Shown: piece by piece, positions 27,260 through 36,609 of the stretch
How positions within the stretch are numbered: position 1 is the stretch's first letter
How the letters are laid out: every line of letters begins with the position of its first letter
Assembly (NCBI GenBank): GCA_903878085.1
Contig: CAIRGJ010000008.1
Span: forward strand, 186,001 to 250,000
From: an uncultured Hyphomicrobiales bacterium
Lineage (GTDB): Bacteria > Pseudomonadota > Alphaproteobacteria > Rhizobiales > Xanthobacteraceae
Direction of reading: 5' to 3'
DNA length: 64,000 nt
Translations under genes and position numbers: made by a program
Notes under the pieces: model-generated
The model's input: the letters and a program-made list of their open reading frames with translations, nothing else
The model's database searches: none
Told to the model about the DNA's origin: nothing

Positions 27260-28798
27260 GTGACCGGCTCGCCTGCCACAATCTCTCCCCAAGATTCCCG
27301 CTTCCCGAGCCGTACTGCGGCCTTACGGCGGTGGATATTCCCCGGGTTTCTCGCTCTCCATGCGGGGGTATGGACGGCGCTGCCAACGCTGCTTTACCCA
27401 AACCTGCCGCTCGATCTGATCGAGGCGCTGGTCTACGGCCGCGAGTGGCAGCTCGGCTACGACAAGCTGCCGCCGCTGCCGTGGTGGCTGGTCGAGGTCG
27501 CCTACCGGCTCGTTGGCCAGGATTTCGCTTATTATCTGCTGGCGCAGGCGGCCGTGGTGGCGGGCTTTGCCGTGGTCTGGGCGATGGCGCGGCCGCTGGT
27601 CAGCACGCGCGGCGCGCTGGTCGCGGTGGTCATTCTCGATGGCCTGCACTACTTCAATTACACCGCCGCCAAGTTCAACCACGACGTCATCCAGCTGCCA
27701 TTCTGGGCGCTGGCCGGCTTCGCCTTGCATCGCGCGCTGCGGGGCGGCGAAGCGCGGCACTGGCTGCTGCTGGGATTGTCGATCGGCCTGTCGCTGTGGG
27801 CGAAATATTTCGTCGCGGTGCTGGCCATCCCGCTCGCGATTTTCATGCTGGCCGACCGCGACGCGCGCAAACACTTCGCCACGCCCGGACCCTATATCGC
27901 GCTGGCCGCCGCGGTCGCCATGATGGCGCCGCATCTGATTTGGCTGGTGCAAAATGACTTCCTGCCGTTCGGCTATGCCGAGCATCGCGCCGTGCTGTCG
28001 CGCGGCTGGACCGACCATTTCTGGCATCCGTTCCAGTTCGCCATCGGCCAATTGTTCTTCCTCGTGCCGTCGCTGCTGATCGCGCTGCCGCTATTTTGGC
28101 CGCGCCGCGCCGCGAGCGAGCCGCCGATCGCAGTGAACGCCGATGCCTTCGATATGCGCATTGTCACGCTGCTGGCATTCGGGCCGCTGGCTGCGGTGCT
28201 GGCGCTGTCGGTGGTGAGCGGCCGCGGCACGGTGGCGATGTGGGGCTATCCGCTCTGGCTGTTCACCGGACTTTGGCTGGTGCTAATGGCGCGCCGCGCG
28301 CTCGACGACAAGCGGTTGGCCAAGATCGCAACGATCTGGGCGATTGTCTCAACGTGTTTGGCCTTAGCCTTTATCGGCAATTACGGCGTGCTGCCGAACT
28401 ACGACCACCGCTACCGCGCGGTGCTGTACCCCGGCGGCGAACTGGCGCGCGAACTGTCGGAGCGCACGCGCGCGCTGACCGGCAAGCCGATCGCCTATGT
28501 GATCGGCAGCATGTGGGACGGCGGCAATGTCGCGCATTATGCGCCGAGCCATCCGCGCGTGCTGATCGACGGTAAACCTGAGCGCGCGCCGTGGATCGAT
28601 CTCAACGACCTGCGCGCGCGCGGCGCCGTGGTGGTGTGGACGGCGGGTGACCTGAAAGTGCTGCCTATCGAGTTCCGCACCATCGCCGCCGACGCGCAAG
28701 TGCAGCCGCCGTTTCTGCTGCCGTTCCGGCGCGGCGATCAGGTGCTCAATGTCGGCTGGGCGATTTTGCTGCCAAGGCCGAGTTATGCGGCGCAGTGA
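27260..28798 (+). CDS. GT39-type membrane glycosyltransferase (ArnT/dolichyl-P-mannose mannosyltransferase-like)
   Basis: A 512-residue integral membrane protein with about ten hydrophobic segments and the GT39/PMT features. There is an acidic loop after the first helix (NLPLDLIEALVYGREWQLGYDKLPPLPWW), a second-loop HYFNYTAAKFNHDVIQLPFWAL region, and a soluble C-terminal domain. Such enzymes transfer a sugar from a polyprenyl phosphate to lipid A or protein on the periplasmic side. The GTG at 27260 is the likely start. A near-copy of its last codons persists at 30083-30140, implying that a second copy once existed nearby. Acceptor and sugar are unknown. Confidence 0.82.
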   Translation: MTGSPATISPQDSRFPSRTAALRRWIFPGFLALHAGVWTALPTLLYPNLPLDLIEALVYGREWQLGYDKLPPLPWWLVEVAYRLVGQDFAYYLLAQAAVVAGFAVVWAMARPLVSTRGALVAVVILDGLHYFNYTAAKFNHDVIQLPFWALAGFALHRALRGGEARHWLLLGLSIGLSLWAKYFVAVLAIPLAIFMLADRDARKHFATPGPYIALAAAVAMMAPHLIWLVQNDFLPFGYAEHRAVLSRGWTDHFWHPFQFAIGQLFFLVPSLLIALPLFWPRRAASEPPIAVNADAFDMRIVTLLAFGPLAAVLALSVVSGRGTVAMWGYPLWLFTGLWLVLMARRALDDKRLAKIATIWAIVSTCLALAFIGNYGVLPNYDHRYRAVLYPGGELARELSERTRALTGKPIAYVIGSMWDGGNVAHYAPSHPRVLIDGKPERAPWIDLNDLRARGAVVVWTAGDLKVLPIEFRTIAADAQVQPPFLLPFRRGDQVLNVGWAILLPRPSYAAQ

Positions 28799-28864
28799 TC
28801 GCACTGTGTCTGCTGGGGGCGAGACGCGGACAATGCCATCAACCAAACTCGACAGGCCGCCGGC

Positions 28865-29872
28865 TCAGGGTTCGAGCGACGCAATGTAAGCGGCGAGCGC
28901 GATGATGTCCTCTTGCGAGAGCTTTTCAACCGTCGGCTTCATCAAGTCACTCGCGCTTCCCACGCGCACGCCCTGTTGGAAGTCAAAGAGCTGCCGCACG
29001 ATATAACTCGGCGAACGCCCGGCGATGCCGGGAATTGAGCCAACGCCTTTCAGGTCCGGCCCATGGCACGTTGCACAGGGAACTGTCGTATTCGATCCGC
29101 CGGTTTTGGCCAAAGCCTCACCCTTCGCGACGCTTCCGAGCGGGACGTAGGCCGTGAATTGCGCCCGCGAGTCACGCAGTTCGAACTGCACCACGTCGTC
29201 CGGCATCTCGATGATGCGCCGGCCGAGCGGCTCGGCACCGCCCTCCGGCTGCTTCGCAAAAAACAGGCGGGCGATATAGGTCTTCGGTACCGTATCGGTT
29301 TCAACGATCTTGATGACGCGCTTCGGCTTGAGTGAGGAAAAATAAGCGGCCGCGGCGCGGACCTCTTCCTCGCTGGCGCCTTTGGCGGACGCGATCATGA
29401 GCGTGTTCCCCGACCTGGCGGGGCCTGAAAATTTCCTAGCCCCGCTTTTGAAGTCAGCCACCTGCTGAATGAAATAGTCGGCGGGCAGACCCGCGAGGCT
29501 CGCATTTTCCGGGCCGCCGGTGCCATCGACGCGATGACAGGAGCCGCAAGCACGCACATCAGGCTTTCTTCCGAGCATGACTACTTCCGGCGCCGGCGGA
29601 TGCCCTTCGGGATGCCAGTCCGGCGCAACGAAAAGATCGCGCGCCTGCTTCCAACTGAAAGCGGCGGTGCTGCCCGGCAGCTTTTGCGGCAGATCGTCAG
29701 CGGGCGGGACCTTGAAATCCGGTTCCCACGGGTAGGCCCAAGAAGGGAATGAAGCGGGCGCCGACGGCGCGGACCCCGCATTCGGCGTCTGCGCAACCGC
29801 ACTGCCGGAGGCGACGACCGCCAAGCCCAAAAGCGCCAACGGAATCAAAGCGAGTCGTGTGGACAGTTTCAC
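28865..29872 (-). CDS. dihaem cytochrome c (cytochrome c4-like)
   Basis: A periplasmic 335-residue protein with a signal peptide (LALIPLALLGLAVVASGSAVAQ) and two CxxCH haem-attachment sites, CGSCH near residue 110 and CATCH near 267. Each lies at the start of a class I cytochrome domain with a later methionine ligand candidate (NTLMIASAKGASEEEVRAAAAYFSSL; SDLMKPTVEKLSQEDIIALAAYIASL). This arrangement matches cytochrome c4-like electron carriers. The protein has a long N-terminal extension rich in Pro and Trp. No oxidase or dehydrogenase subunit is adjacent, so its redox partner is unknown. Confidence 0.88.
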   Translation of the reverse strand: MKLSTRLALIPLALLGLAVVASGSAVAQTPNAGSAPSAPASFPSWAYPWEPDFKVPPADDLPQKLPGSTAAFSWKQARDLFVAPDWHPEGHPPAPEVVMLGRKPDVRACGSCHRVDGTGGPENASLAGLPADYFIQQVADFKSGARKFSGPARSGNTLMIASAKGASEEEVRAAAAYFSSLKPKRVIKIVETDTVPKTYIARLFFAKQPEGGAEPLGRRIIEMPDDVVQFELRDSRAQFTAYVPLGSVAKGEALAKTGGSNTTVPCATCHGPDLKGVGSIPGIAGRSPSYIVRQLFDFQQGVRVGSASDLMKPTVEKLSQEDIIALAAYIASLEP

Positions 29873-30279
29873 CGAGCGTTTCCTTTGCTGTCTGGCGCAA
29901 AGCCAGTGGCGATGAGAATGCAGCCGCTAACGGCCGCATTGGAAACGCGCTCCCGGGTCTTGTCCCAGGCCCGGCCCATCAGGCTTGCCGTGCCGCCCTG
30001 CTCCCGCGTCATTCTCGATCGCCCCCGCGGCGACCATGCCAGAAGTTTTTTAAATTGCAACTTTGGGGAGACCGAGCCACGGGCTCAATGTCGGCTGGGC
30101 GATTTTGCTGCCGCAGCCGGCTTATGCGCGGGCGCAGTGAAGGCCTGCATTTTCGCCTCATCCAGCAGGCAAGACAGAACAGGCCGGCAACGACATGCTT
30201 TCGACCTTCACCCCGTCATATAGAATTCAAATGGCAAGTTAATACTGTCGGCAGCGTCTGGGGAGTTGGGGGAGTTAGT
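29873..30279. other. 407-base intergenic region with a gene remnant
   Basis: The region between the divergent cytochrome c and SleB-type genes. The only recognisable content is the remnant at 30083-30140 and a GGGGGAG ribosome-binding site at about 30268-30274 for the following TTG start. The rest is lower in GC than the neighbours and shows no coding pattern that I trust; an open frame runs through it on the plus strand but has no conserved character. Confidence 0.6.
30083..30140 (+). pseudogene. duplicated 3' remnant of the GT39 gene
   Basis: These 58 bases repeat the end of the GT39 gene (28744-28798). The first 30 bases are identical, and the remainder differs by a few substitutions and a 3-base insertion. 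The remnant still encodes LNVGWAILLPQPAYARAQ and a TGA stop. The most economical reading is deletion of a second, tandem GT39 copy that left its tail, since a tail-only duplication would be unusual. Confidence 0.75.
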
Positions 30280-31158
30280 TTGCTGCGGCGTCGTACCGAA
30301 TCCGTTCCATTTGCATCGGGGTTCCAGGCAAAGACATTTCGCTACGCCAAATGGGGGGCTGGCGCGCTTGCGGCGATAGCTGTCGCCATCGGCGCTCTCG
30401 ATCTAACAAACGTCGCCGCAGTAGAAGCCGCAGTCAAATTCATCGACGAGAACCACCAACGTGCCGCCGATTTGCCGAAACGGCTGCGATCTGAAGTCGA
30501 TCGCAAGTGGCGCCTCGCCTGGCAGTCGGCCGCAGTTACGACGGCGAAGCAGGACACGCCCATTGCAGCGCGCCCATCTGCGGTGCTTGATGTAACGTCG
30601 ACACCAATCCCGGCGGTTGCTGCAACCCCGACGCTGGACTTGCTCCTCGCGCGGTTGCCGTCGCCGGCTGACCTGCTGCATCTCACGAACCTATCGCTGG
30701 CCAAGGCCAAGCGTTGCCTCGCCAGTGCAATCTATTTCGAGGCTCGCGACGAGCCGGTCCGTGGCCAAATCGCCGTCGCACAAGTGGTCATCAATCGCGT
30801 CTTTTCGGGCTTCTACCCGAACGATCTCTGTGACGTCATTTATCAGAACGCCAGCCGGCATTTGGAATGTCAATTCACCTTCGCCTGCGATGGCAAGCGT
30901 AAAGTCATCAACGAGCGTGGCGCCTGGGCGCGCGCCGAACAAGTCGCCACGCAAGTCCTGGCTGGCGATCTTTATGACGCGGCCGTGGGCTCATCGACTC
31001 ATTATCACGCACTCTATGTGCATCCGGACTGGGTGCAGGAGATGAGAAAACTCGCTCGCCACGGCACGCACAATTTCTACCGCCCGGTCGCCTGGGGCAA
31101 CGGCGCCAGCGCTCCGGTCTGGGGCGTCGTGCCCTTGCCGCCGAACAAACAGCTCTGA
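30280..31158 (+). CDS. cell wall hydrolase, SleB family
   Basis: A predicted peptidoglycan-cleaving enzyme of 292 residues, starting at TTG 30280 with GGGGGAG 5 bases upstream. A hydrophobic segment (YAKWGAGALAAIAVAIGALDL, about residues 23-43) anchors or exports it. A variable linker follows, then the C-terminal SleB/Hydrolase_2 domain beginning AKRCLASAIYFEARDEPVRGQIAVAQVVINRV. The glutamate in YFEAR is the expected catalytic residue. The domain continues with CDVIYQNASRHLECQFTFACDGK and GSSTHYHALYVHPDWV. In non-sporulating bacteria such enzymes remodel the cell wall. Start choice is less certain than the domain. Confidence 0.85.
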   Translation: MLRRRTESVPFASGFQAKTFRYAKWGAGALAAIAVAIGALDLTNVAAVEAAVKFIDENHQRAADLPKRLRSEVDRKWRLAWQSAAVTTAKQDTPIAARPSAVLDVTSTPIPAVAATPTLDLLLARLPSPADLLHLTNLSLAKAKRCLASAIYFEARDEPVRGQIAVAQVVINRVFSGFYPNDLCDVIYQNASRHLECQFTFACDGKRKVINERGAWARAEQVATQVLAGDLYDAAVGSSTHYHALYVHPDWVQEMRKLARHGTHNFYRPVAWGNGASAPVWGVVPLPPNKQL

Positions 31159-31186
31159 CGATCGGCGGCAAGCAGACCGCAGAACT

Positions 31187-31930
31187 CTAGCGTGAGCCTT
31201 TAAGCGCCTGATCGCTGACGATGGCGCCGTCGATCAGCTCTATCCGGCGGTCCATGCGCGCGGCGAGACTCACATCGTGGGTGACCGCCACCACGGTCTT
31301 GCCGTGCTTGTCGACCAAATCGCGCAACACCTGAAACACCTGCTCGCTGGCTTTGGAATCCAGCGAACCGGTCGGCTCGTCCGCCAGAATGACCGGCGGC
31401 TCGTTGGCAAGCGCGCGCGCCACCGCGACGCGCTGGCGTTGTCCGCCGGACAACTGATCCGGACGCTTGTTCATATGATCGCCGAGGCCGAGCGAGCCGA
31501 GCAGATCGGCGGCCCGGCTTTTCATGCCATCGCGCGACAGACGCGCCAGCGCGCGCATCGGCAGCATGACGTTGTCGAGCACCGTGAGTTCGGGCAGCAG
31601 AAAATGAAACTGGAACACGAAGCCGAGCAGCGTCAGCCGCGTGAAGGCGCGCTCTTCTTCGTCCATGCGCGCGGTGGCATGACCCTTGATCAGCAACTCG
31701 CCGGAGGTCGGCAGGTCCAAGAGGCCGAGCAGATAGAGCAGCGACGACTTGCCCGAGCCGGACGGCCCGGTGATGGCGACGAATTCATTGTCGCCGACAG
31801 CGAGATCGATGTCGTGAACCAGCGTCGTCGGCACGACGCCCGACAGAATGCGGGTGACGTTGCGCGCCTCGATCAGCGGCAGCGCAACGGCAGCGCCCGC
31901 GGTTTGCGTTTGCTGCGGGGCGGCGCTCAT
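31187..31930 (-). CDS. ABC transporter ATP-binding protein (LolD/MacB type)
   Basis: A 247-residue ATPase with Walker A GPSGSGKSS (about 54-62), the Q-loop, signature LSGGQRQRVAVARAL, Walker B VILADEPTGSLDS and switch His in VAVTHDVS. It belongs to the MacB/LolD class that powers mechanotransmission rather than import. It is the third gene of an adaptor-permease-ATPase operon and overlaps the permease stop by four bases. The ATG at 31930 is fixed by that overlap. The exported substrate is unknown. Confidence 0.92.
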   Translation of the reverse strand: MSAAPQQTQTAGAAVALPLIEARNVTRILSGVVPTTLVHDIDLAVGDNEFVAITGPSGSGKSSLLYLLGLLDLPTSGELLIKGHATARMDEEERAFTRLTLLGFVFQFHFLLPELTVLDNVMLPMRALARLSRDGMKSRAADLLGSLGLGDHMNKRPDQLSGGQRQRVAVARALANEPPVILADEPTGSLDSKASEQVFQVLRDLVDKHGKTVVAVTHDVSLAARMDRRIELIDGAIVSDQALKGSR

Positions 31931-33162
31931 GTCGCGCCCCGGATGATCTCGACCGGATGCAGCCGCGCCGCCTTGCGCGCCGGCTGGTAGCCGGCGGCGA
32001 CCGAGGACACCAGCGCCACCGTGCCGGCGAGCAGGTAATGCAGATAGCTGTAGGCCAGCGGCAGGTGATCGGAATCGATGAAGGGATTCTTGATCTCGAC
32101 CGTGCCGAGCGCGAGGCACAGCACATAGCCCAGCACGAAGCCGACGATGGCGCCCGCGACGCCGATGATCAGCGCCTCGATCACGAAGATCGAGCGCACG
32201 GTGAATTCGCTCAGGCCCAGCGATTTCATAATGGCGATGTCGCGCGCCTTCTCGTGGGTAATGGTGGAGATGATATTGTAAGTGCCGAAGCTCGCCACCA
32301 GCAGAATGGCGCCGACCACGGTGTACATGATGATGTTGCGGATGATGAAGGTCGAGATCAGATCCTCATTGGCCTCCTGCCAGGACACCGACTTGTAGCC
32401 GGTGTCGCGCTCGACGCGTTCGGCGATCTCGCGCGAGTTCATCGGATCGCGCAGCCGCACCCGCAATTCGTTGATCAGGCCGGTCTGCTTGGCGAGAATC
32501 TGGCCCGTTTTTGTCAGAACGTATGCCGTGCTTTCGTCGATCTGGCGCACGCCGGAATGGAAGAAGCCCACCACCTGCGCGCTGATGCGCGTTCCTTCGC
32601 TGGTCTGTAGCGTGATGTTGGCGCCGATGCGGGCGCCGATCTTGTCCGACAGGCGGTCGCCGATGACGATGGCGTTGGTGGCGCGGTACAGCGCGGTCAG
32701 CGTCGCCTGACGCATCTGCTTGGGCAGGTCGGACACCTTGGCCTCGCGGCGCGGGTCGATACCGATCACGTTGGTGGCGATGTCGTGATTGGCATAACGG
32801 ATGATGGCCTGCACCTTGACCGAAGAGCCGACCTCGCCCGGCAGCCAGGCTTCCAATGCCGCCATGGAGGCGAGCGGATTCTTGATGCCGCGACGGCGCG
32901 CCTCCGGCGTCAGGCCATGAATTTCCGCGGCGGCATAGAAGGTTTCGGCCGGCTGCGGCGGCGGCGCGCGGCGCTCGTCGGACACGGTGATGTTCGGCAG
33001 CGTGTTGACCAGGCGGCTGGTGAAATCGTCCTGCGAGCCCTGCATCAGCGACGCCATCATGATCGAAAAGCCGACGCCGGTGGCGACGCCGGCGACGGCA
33101 AAGCCGGTCTGGCGCACCCGGGCGCGCACGTGCGTCCAGGCGATATCGAGAATGAGGTTCAT
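31927..33162 (-). CDS. ABC transporter permease (FtsX/MacB type)
   Basis: A 411-residue permease with the MacB/FtsX topology. One N-terminal helix (about 18-40) is followed by a large periplasmic domain (about 45-270), three C-terminal helices (about 283-310, 335-360 and 370-395), and the family FtsX domain with FGTYNIISTITHEKARDIAIMKSLGLSE. The ATPase is a separate gene, unlike E. coli MacB where it is fused. Four-base overlaps join it to the adaptor gene upstream and the ATPase gene downstream. Confidence 0.92.
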   Translation of the reverse strand: MNLILDIAWTHVRARVRQTGFAVAGVATGVGFSIMMASLMQGSQDDFTSRLVNTLPNITVSDERRAPPPQPAETFYAAAEIHGLTPEARRRGIKNPLASMAALEAWLPGEVGSSVKVQAIIRYANHDIATNVIGIDPRREAKVSDLPKQMRQATLTALYRATNAIVIGDRLSDKIGARIGANITLQTSEGTRISAQVVGFFHSGVRQIDESTAYVLTKTGQILAKQTGLINELRVRLRDPMNSREIAERVERDTGYKSVSWQEANEDLISTFIIRNIIMYTVVGAILLVASFGTYNIISTITHEKARDIAIMKSLGLSEFTVRSIFVIEALIIGVAGAIVGFVLGYVLCLALGTVEIKNPFIDSDHLPLAYSYLHYLLAGTVALVSSVAAGYQPARKAARLHPVEIIRGAT

Positions 33163-34160
33163 GGCGGCGCGATGCGCACCCGGGCGCCGTCCTTGAGCTC
33201 GGTCGCCGCCGGCGACGCCACCTGCTCGCCGTCGGCAAGGCCGCTGAGCACTTCGACCACGCGCGTGCCGCGGATGCCGACGGTGACATCGCGCTTGCGC
33301 GCGTGCGCGCCGTCGAGCACGAAGACCGCATTGCCTTGCAGGGCGTCGGCCGGGATCAGCAAGGCGTTCGGCTTCTCGCGGGTGACGATATTGGCTTCGA
33401 CGCTCATGCCCGGCTTGAGCGGCGTGTCGTCGGGCAGCGCCACCTTGATGCGGTAGGTCTTGGCGTTGACGTCGCCCATCGGCGTGATCTCGCGCACTTT
33501 GCCCTCGAGCCGCCGGTCGGGAAAGGCGTCGGTGCGAAACAGCACGACATGGCCGAGCGCGACGCGCGGGATGTCTTCTTCGTTCACCTCGGCCACCACC
33601 TGCAGCGGCTTGGGCACGCCGACGCGGAACAGGATCTGTCCGGCTTCGGCGATTTCGCCGGTCTCGCCGTCGCGGCGCAGCACCACGCCGTCCATTGGCG
33701 CGACGATGATGTAGTCGCCGATCTTCTCGATCTGCACCGAGATCAGCCCTTGAATCTGCTGCAGGTCCATCGAGGCGCGCTCGTAGGCCTGCGTGGTCGC
33801 GGAGCCGCGTGTCACCAGATCGCTGACGCGCGACATCTCGCGCTTGGCAAATTCCTCGCGCGCCTTCAGCTCCTTCATTTGCGCCTGGACTTCACGGTCG
33901 TCGAGCCGCACCAGCACGTCGCCTTTGACGACGGCTTTGCCCTCGCAATCGCAGATCTCGACGATACGGTCGCGAATGACGCTGGCGACCTTGGCCCAGC
34001 GCACCGGTTCGACGCCGCCGGTGGCGTAGACGATTTCGACCGCGGTGCCGCGCGTGGCGGCGACGCTCGCGACCGGCACGCCGCGCCCGAAACGCCACCA
34101 GCCGGCCGCGGCGAGCAGCAGCACAACCACCGCGGCGACGAAGAAGCGTCTTTGTTTCAT
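33159..34160 (-). CDS. periplasmic adaptor (membrane fusion) protein, MacA/HlyD family
   Basis: A 333-residue adaptor with an N-terminal membrane anchor (RRFFVAAVVVLLLAAAGWW), a barrel-sandwich hybrid half (AKVASVIRDRIVEICDCEGKAVVKGDVLVRLDD), a coiled-coil hairpin (about 95-140), and beta-barrel and membrane-proximal domains. An unusual ICDCEG sequence gives two cysteines near the lipoyl half. With the permease and ATPase it forms a MacAB-like exporter. No TolC-type outer-membrane channel is encoded next to it, so the channel must be shared or absent. Confidence 0.9.
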   Translation of the reverse strand: MKQRRFFVAAVVVLLLAAAGWWRFGRGVPVASVAATRGTAVEIVYATGGVEPVRWAKVASVIRDRIVEICDCEGKAVVKGDVLVRLDDREVQAQMKELKAREEFAKREMSRVSDLVTRGSATTQAYERASMDLQQIQGLISVQIEKIGDYIIVAPMDGVVLRRDGETGEIAEAGQILFRVGVPKPLQVVAEVNEEDIPRVALGHVVLFRTDAFPDRRLEGKVREITPMGDVNAKTYRIKVALPDDTPLKPGMSVEANIVTREKPNALLIPADALQGNAVFVLDGAHARKRDVTVGIRGTRVVEVLSGLADGEQVASPAATELKDGARVRIAPP

Positions 34161-34222
34161 CGGATCAATCTAACCGCGAAAGACGGCTGGAAATTGATGT
34201 ACCGCAAGCCGAATTGACGACT

Positions 34223-35566
34223 TTACGCCACCGCCTTGATGACCTTGGCGACCTTGTCGAAAATCTCGCCGATCTGGGCGTCGCTGACGATCAACGGCGG
34301 ACTGAGCGCCAGCGTATCGCCGACCGCGCGCAGCATCAGGTCGTGGTCGTAGAAGGCGACCTCAAGCGCCTGCAAGCCGCGCTTGCCGACGCCGTCCGGC
34401 TTGCTGGCCAGATCGATGCCGACCGTCAGACCGACCGGCCTGATATCGAGCACGTTGGGCAGACCCTTCAACGCCATCGCGGCCTGCGCCCATTGCGGCT
34501 CGAGTTTGCGCGCGCGCTCGAACAGGCCCTCCTCGCGATAGACGTCGAGCGTGGCCAAGCCGGCGGCGCAGGCCAGCGGGTGCGCCGAATAAGTATAGCC
34601 GTGGAACAATTCGACCATGTGCTCGGGGCCCTGCATGAAGGCGTCGTAGATGCCTTTGCGCACCAGCACGCCGCCCATCGGCACGCTGCCGGAGGTGATG
34701 CCCTTGGCGAAGGTGATCATGTCCGGCACCACGCCGTAGCGTTCGGCGGCAAAGGCGCAACCCATGCGGCCAAAGCCGGTGATGACCTCGTCGAAGATCA
34801 GCAGGATGCCGTGCTTGTCGCAGATCGCGCGCAGGCGCTGCAAATAGCCTTTCGGCGCCGCCAGCACGCCGGTCGAGGCCGCCAGCGGCTCGACGATGAC
34901 CGCGGCGATGGTCGAGGCATCATGCAAGGCGACAAGACCGTCGAGCGCGTCGGCCAGATGCGCGCCCCACTCCGGCTCGCCGATGCTGAAGGCCTGCTCG
35001 GCGCGGTTATAGGTCGAGGGCAGATGATCGACGCCGGCAAACAGCGCGCCGAACTGCTTGCGGTTGTTGACGATGCCGCCGACCGCGATGCCGCCGAAGC
35101 CGACGCCGTGATAGCCGCGCTCGCGGCCGATCAGCCGCACGCGCGAGCCGCGGCCCTGCACGTTGTGGAACGCCAGCGCGATCTTGAGCGCGGTGTCGAC
35201 CGCTTCCGAACCGGAATTGCAGAAGAACACATGATCGAGATCGCCGGGCGCCAGCGCGGCGACGCGCGAGGCCAGCTCGAACGCCTTGGGATGCGCGAAC
35301 TGGAACGCCGGCGCGTAATCGAGCTCGGCGGCTTGGCGCTGGATCGCGGCGACGATCGGATCGCGGTTATGCCCGGCGTTGGTGCACCACAGCCCGGCGG
35401 AGCCGTCGAGCAGCTTGCGGCCGTCCGGCGTGACGTAGTGCATGTCCTTGGCGGAGGCGACCATGCGCGGCCGCTTCTTGAAGGCGCGGTTGGCGGTGAA
35501 CGGCATCCAGTACGATTCGAGATCGTTGGGGATGCTCGCGCTCACACTCGGTTTGCTGGAAGCCAT
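34223..35566 (-). CDS. class III omega-aminotransferase (beta-alanine/pyruvate type)
   Basis: A 447-residue PLP enzyme transferring omega-amino groups, most likely to pyruvate. The N-terminal YWMPFTANRAFKKRPRMVASAKDMHYVTPDGRKLLDGSAGLWCTNAGH is typical of beta-alanine--pyruvate transaminases. PLP-binding features are NSGSEAVDTALKIA, RGYHGVGFGG, DEVITGFGRMG with the ring-stacking Asp, and the lysine in TFAKGITSGSVPMGGV that forms the Schiff base. The start at 35566 is the first Met before the conserved block. It is a single gene; physiological substrates (beta-alanine, taurine-like amines or polyamines) cannot be told apart here. Confidence 0.9.
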   Translation of the reverse strand: MASSKPSVSASIPNDLESYWMPFTANRAFKKRPRMVASAKDMHYVTPDGRKLLDGSAGLWCTNAGHNRDPIVAAIQRQAAELDYAPAFQFAHPKAFELASRVAALAPGDLDHVFFCNSGSEAVDTALKIALAFHNVQGRGSRVRLIGRERGYHGVGFGGIAVGGIVNNRKQFGALFAGVDHLPSTYNRAEQAFSIGEPEWGAHLADALDGLVALHDASTIAAVIVEPLAASTGVLAAPKGYLQRLRAICDKHGILLIFDEVITGFGRMGCAFAAERYGVVPDMITFAKGITSGSVPMGGVLVRKGIYDAFMQGPEHMVELFHGYTYSAHPLACAAGLATLDVYREEGLFERARKLEPQWAQAAMALKGLPNVLDIRPVGLTVGIDLASKPDGVGKRGLQALEVAFYDHDLMLRAVGDTLALSPPLIVSDAQIGEIFDKVAKVIKAVA

Positions 35567-35874
35567 CGAACTTGCACTCCTGGTTCGCCGGTGTTCCGGC
35601 CATCGCCCCGACTGTAGCAAACCGCAGGGTACACGCGGCCACCACCCAGTCCGGGTATTTTACCTACTATAATGGGTATCGGGTTGTGAAATATTTATAC
35701 GCAACTTATGACCTTTGAACTATCGGTTGCATCAAGCATCTTTTGCGCATCAAAGCGAGCAAGAGCGCAAATATTTCACGTGTGCACAACGCAGAAGACA
35801 GTTTTACCGCTCGACATTAATTGGTCACGCTATCGTCATTCTAGCCGGACCCTCGCGACTCTTTTGGGGAATTG
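35567..35874. promoter_or_regulatory. 308-base divergent intergenic region upstream of the Crp/Fnr gene
   Basis: An AT-rich gap between the divergent aminotransferase and Crp/Fnr genes, so it should carry both promoters. A perfect TATAAT hexamer lies at 35668-35673, but I see no good -35 at a proper distance. No clear FNR-type TTGAT-N4-ATCAA box or other strong dyad is present. Confidence 0.4.
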
Positions 35875-36609
35875 ATGAAGGCAGCGCAAGCGACCACTGC
35901 ATTCGATCGCATCGAATTTCTATCGCAACCGGGCGATGGCAAGACCAAACTTAACATTGCCGCCAACTCGACCGTCTATGCGCAGGGCGATCCGGCCCCA
36001 GCCGTGTATTGCCTGCAAAGAGGCATGGCGAAGAAATCCGTCACGTCGATCGCAGGCAAGGATGCCGTTCTCACGATCGTCGAGCCCGGCGATTTTTTCG
36101 GAGAGGGCTGCCTGCACCGCACCCTCGGCCGCCGGGTCGTCACCGTCACGGCGATCACCGAGTGTGTCGCCACGCGAATCGACAAGACGGCGATGTTGCG
36201 CGGGCTTCGTGAAGACCCGGAATTTTCCGAGATGTTCATCGCCTTTCTATTGAAGCGCAACAGCCGGACCGTGGACGATCTGGTCAATCAAATGTTGAAT
36301 TCCAGCGAGATGCGCCTGGCGCGCACGCTGCTGCTGCTGGCAAATTTCACTAAAGCGGATGATGCAACTTCGGCAGTCCGCAAGATGAGCCAGGAAACTT
36401 TGGCGGAAATGGTCGGCACCACGCGTTCGCGCATCAGCTTCTTCATGAACAAGTTCCGCCGGCTGGGTCTCATCGACTACAGCGGCAACGGCCTGAACCT
36501 GCAGGTCAACGCGCCGCTTCTCGGCAAGGTGCTGCAAGAAAGCGCATGCGCCAAAATCGCCTTGGATACGGGCCTCACCGTCCCCGAGCCGTCGACGGCT
36601 AGAGCGTAA
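35875..36609 (+). CDS. Crp/Fnr family transcriptional regulator (intact copy)
   Basis: A 244-residue regulator with an N-terminal cyclic-nucleotide-binding fold (about 20-125: VYAQGDPAPAVYCLQRGMAKKSV...GDFFGEGCL), a long dimerisation helix, and a C-terminal winged helix-turn-helix with MSQETLAEMVGTTRSRISFFMNKFRRLGLIDY. It has no N-terminal cysteine cluster, so it is not an oxygen-sensing Fnr, and the canonical cAMP arginine-serine pair is not evident. A frameshifted paralogue lies 252 bases downstream. I chose ATG 35875 over the overlapping TTG at 35872; GGGGA precedes it. Confidence 0.88.
   Translation: MKAAQATTAFDRIEFLSQPGDGKTKLNIAANSTVYAQGDPAPAVYCLQRGMAKKSVTSIAGKDAVLTIVEPGDFFGEGCLHRTLGRRVVTVTAITECVATRIDKTAMLRGLREDPEFSEMFIAFLLKRNSRTVDDLVNQMLNSSEMRLARTLLLLANFTKADDATSAVRKMSQETLAEMVGTTRSRISFFMNKFRRLGLIDYSGNGLNLQVNAPLLGKVLQESACAKIALDTGLTVPEPSTARA

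Noticed and set aside
29749..30279. A 5' extension of the SleB-type gene upstream of TTG 30280
   Set aside because: The extension runs over the 5' end of the cytochrome gene and the GT39 remnant, and lacks conservation; GGGGGAG supports the TTG at 30280 instead.
35668..35673. TATAAT hexamer taken as a full promoter for the Crp/Fnr gene
   Set aside because: There is no acceptable -35 at 16-18 bases, so it is only mentioned in the intergenic entry.
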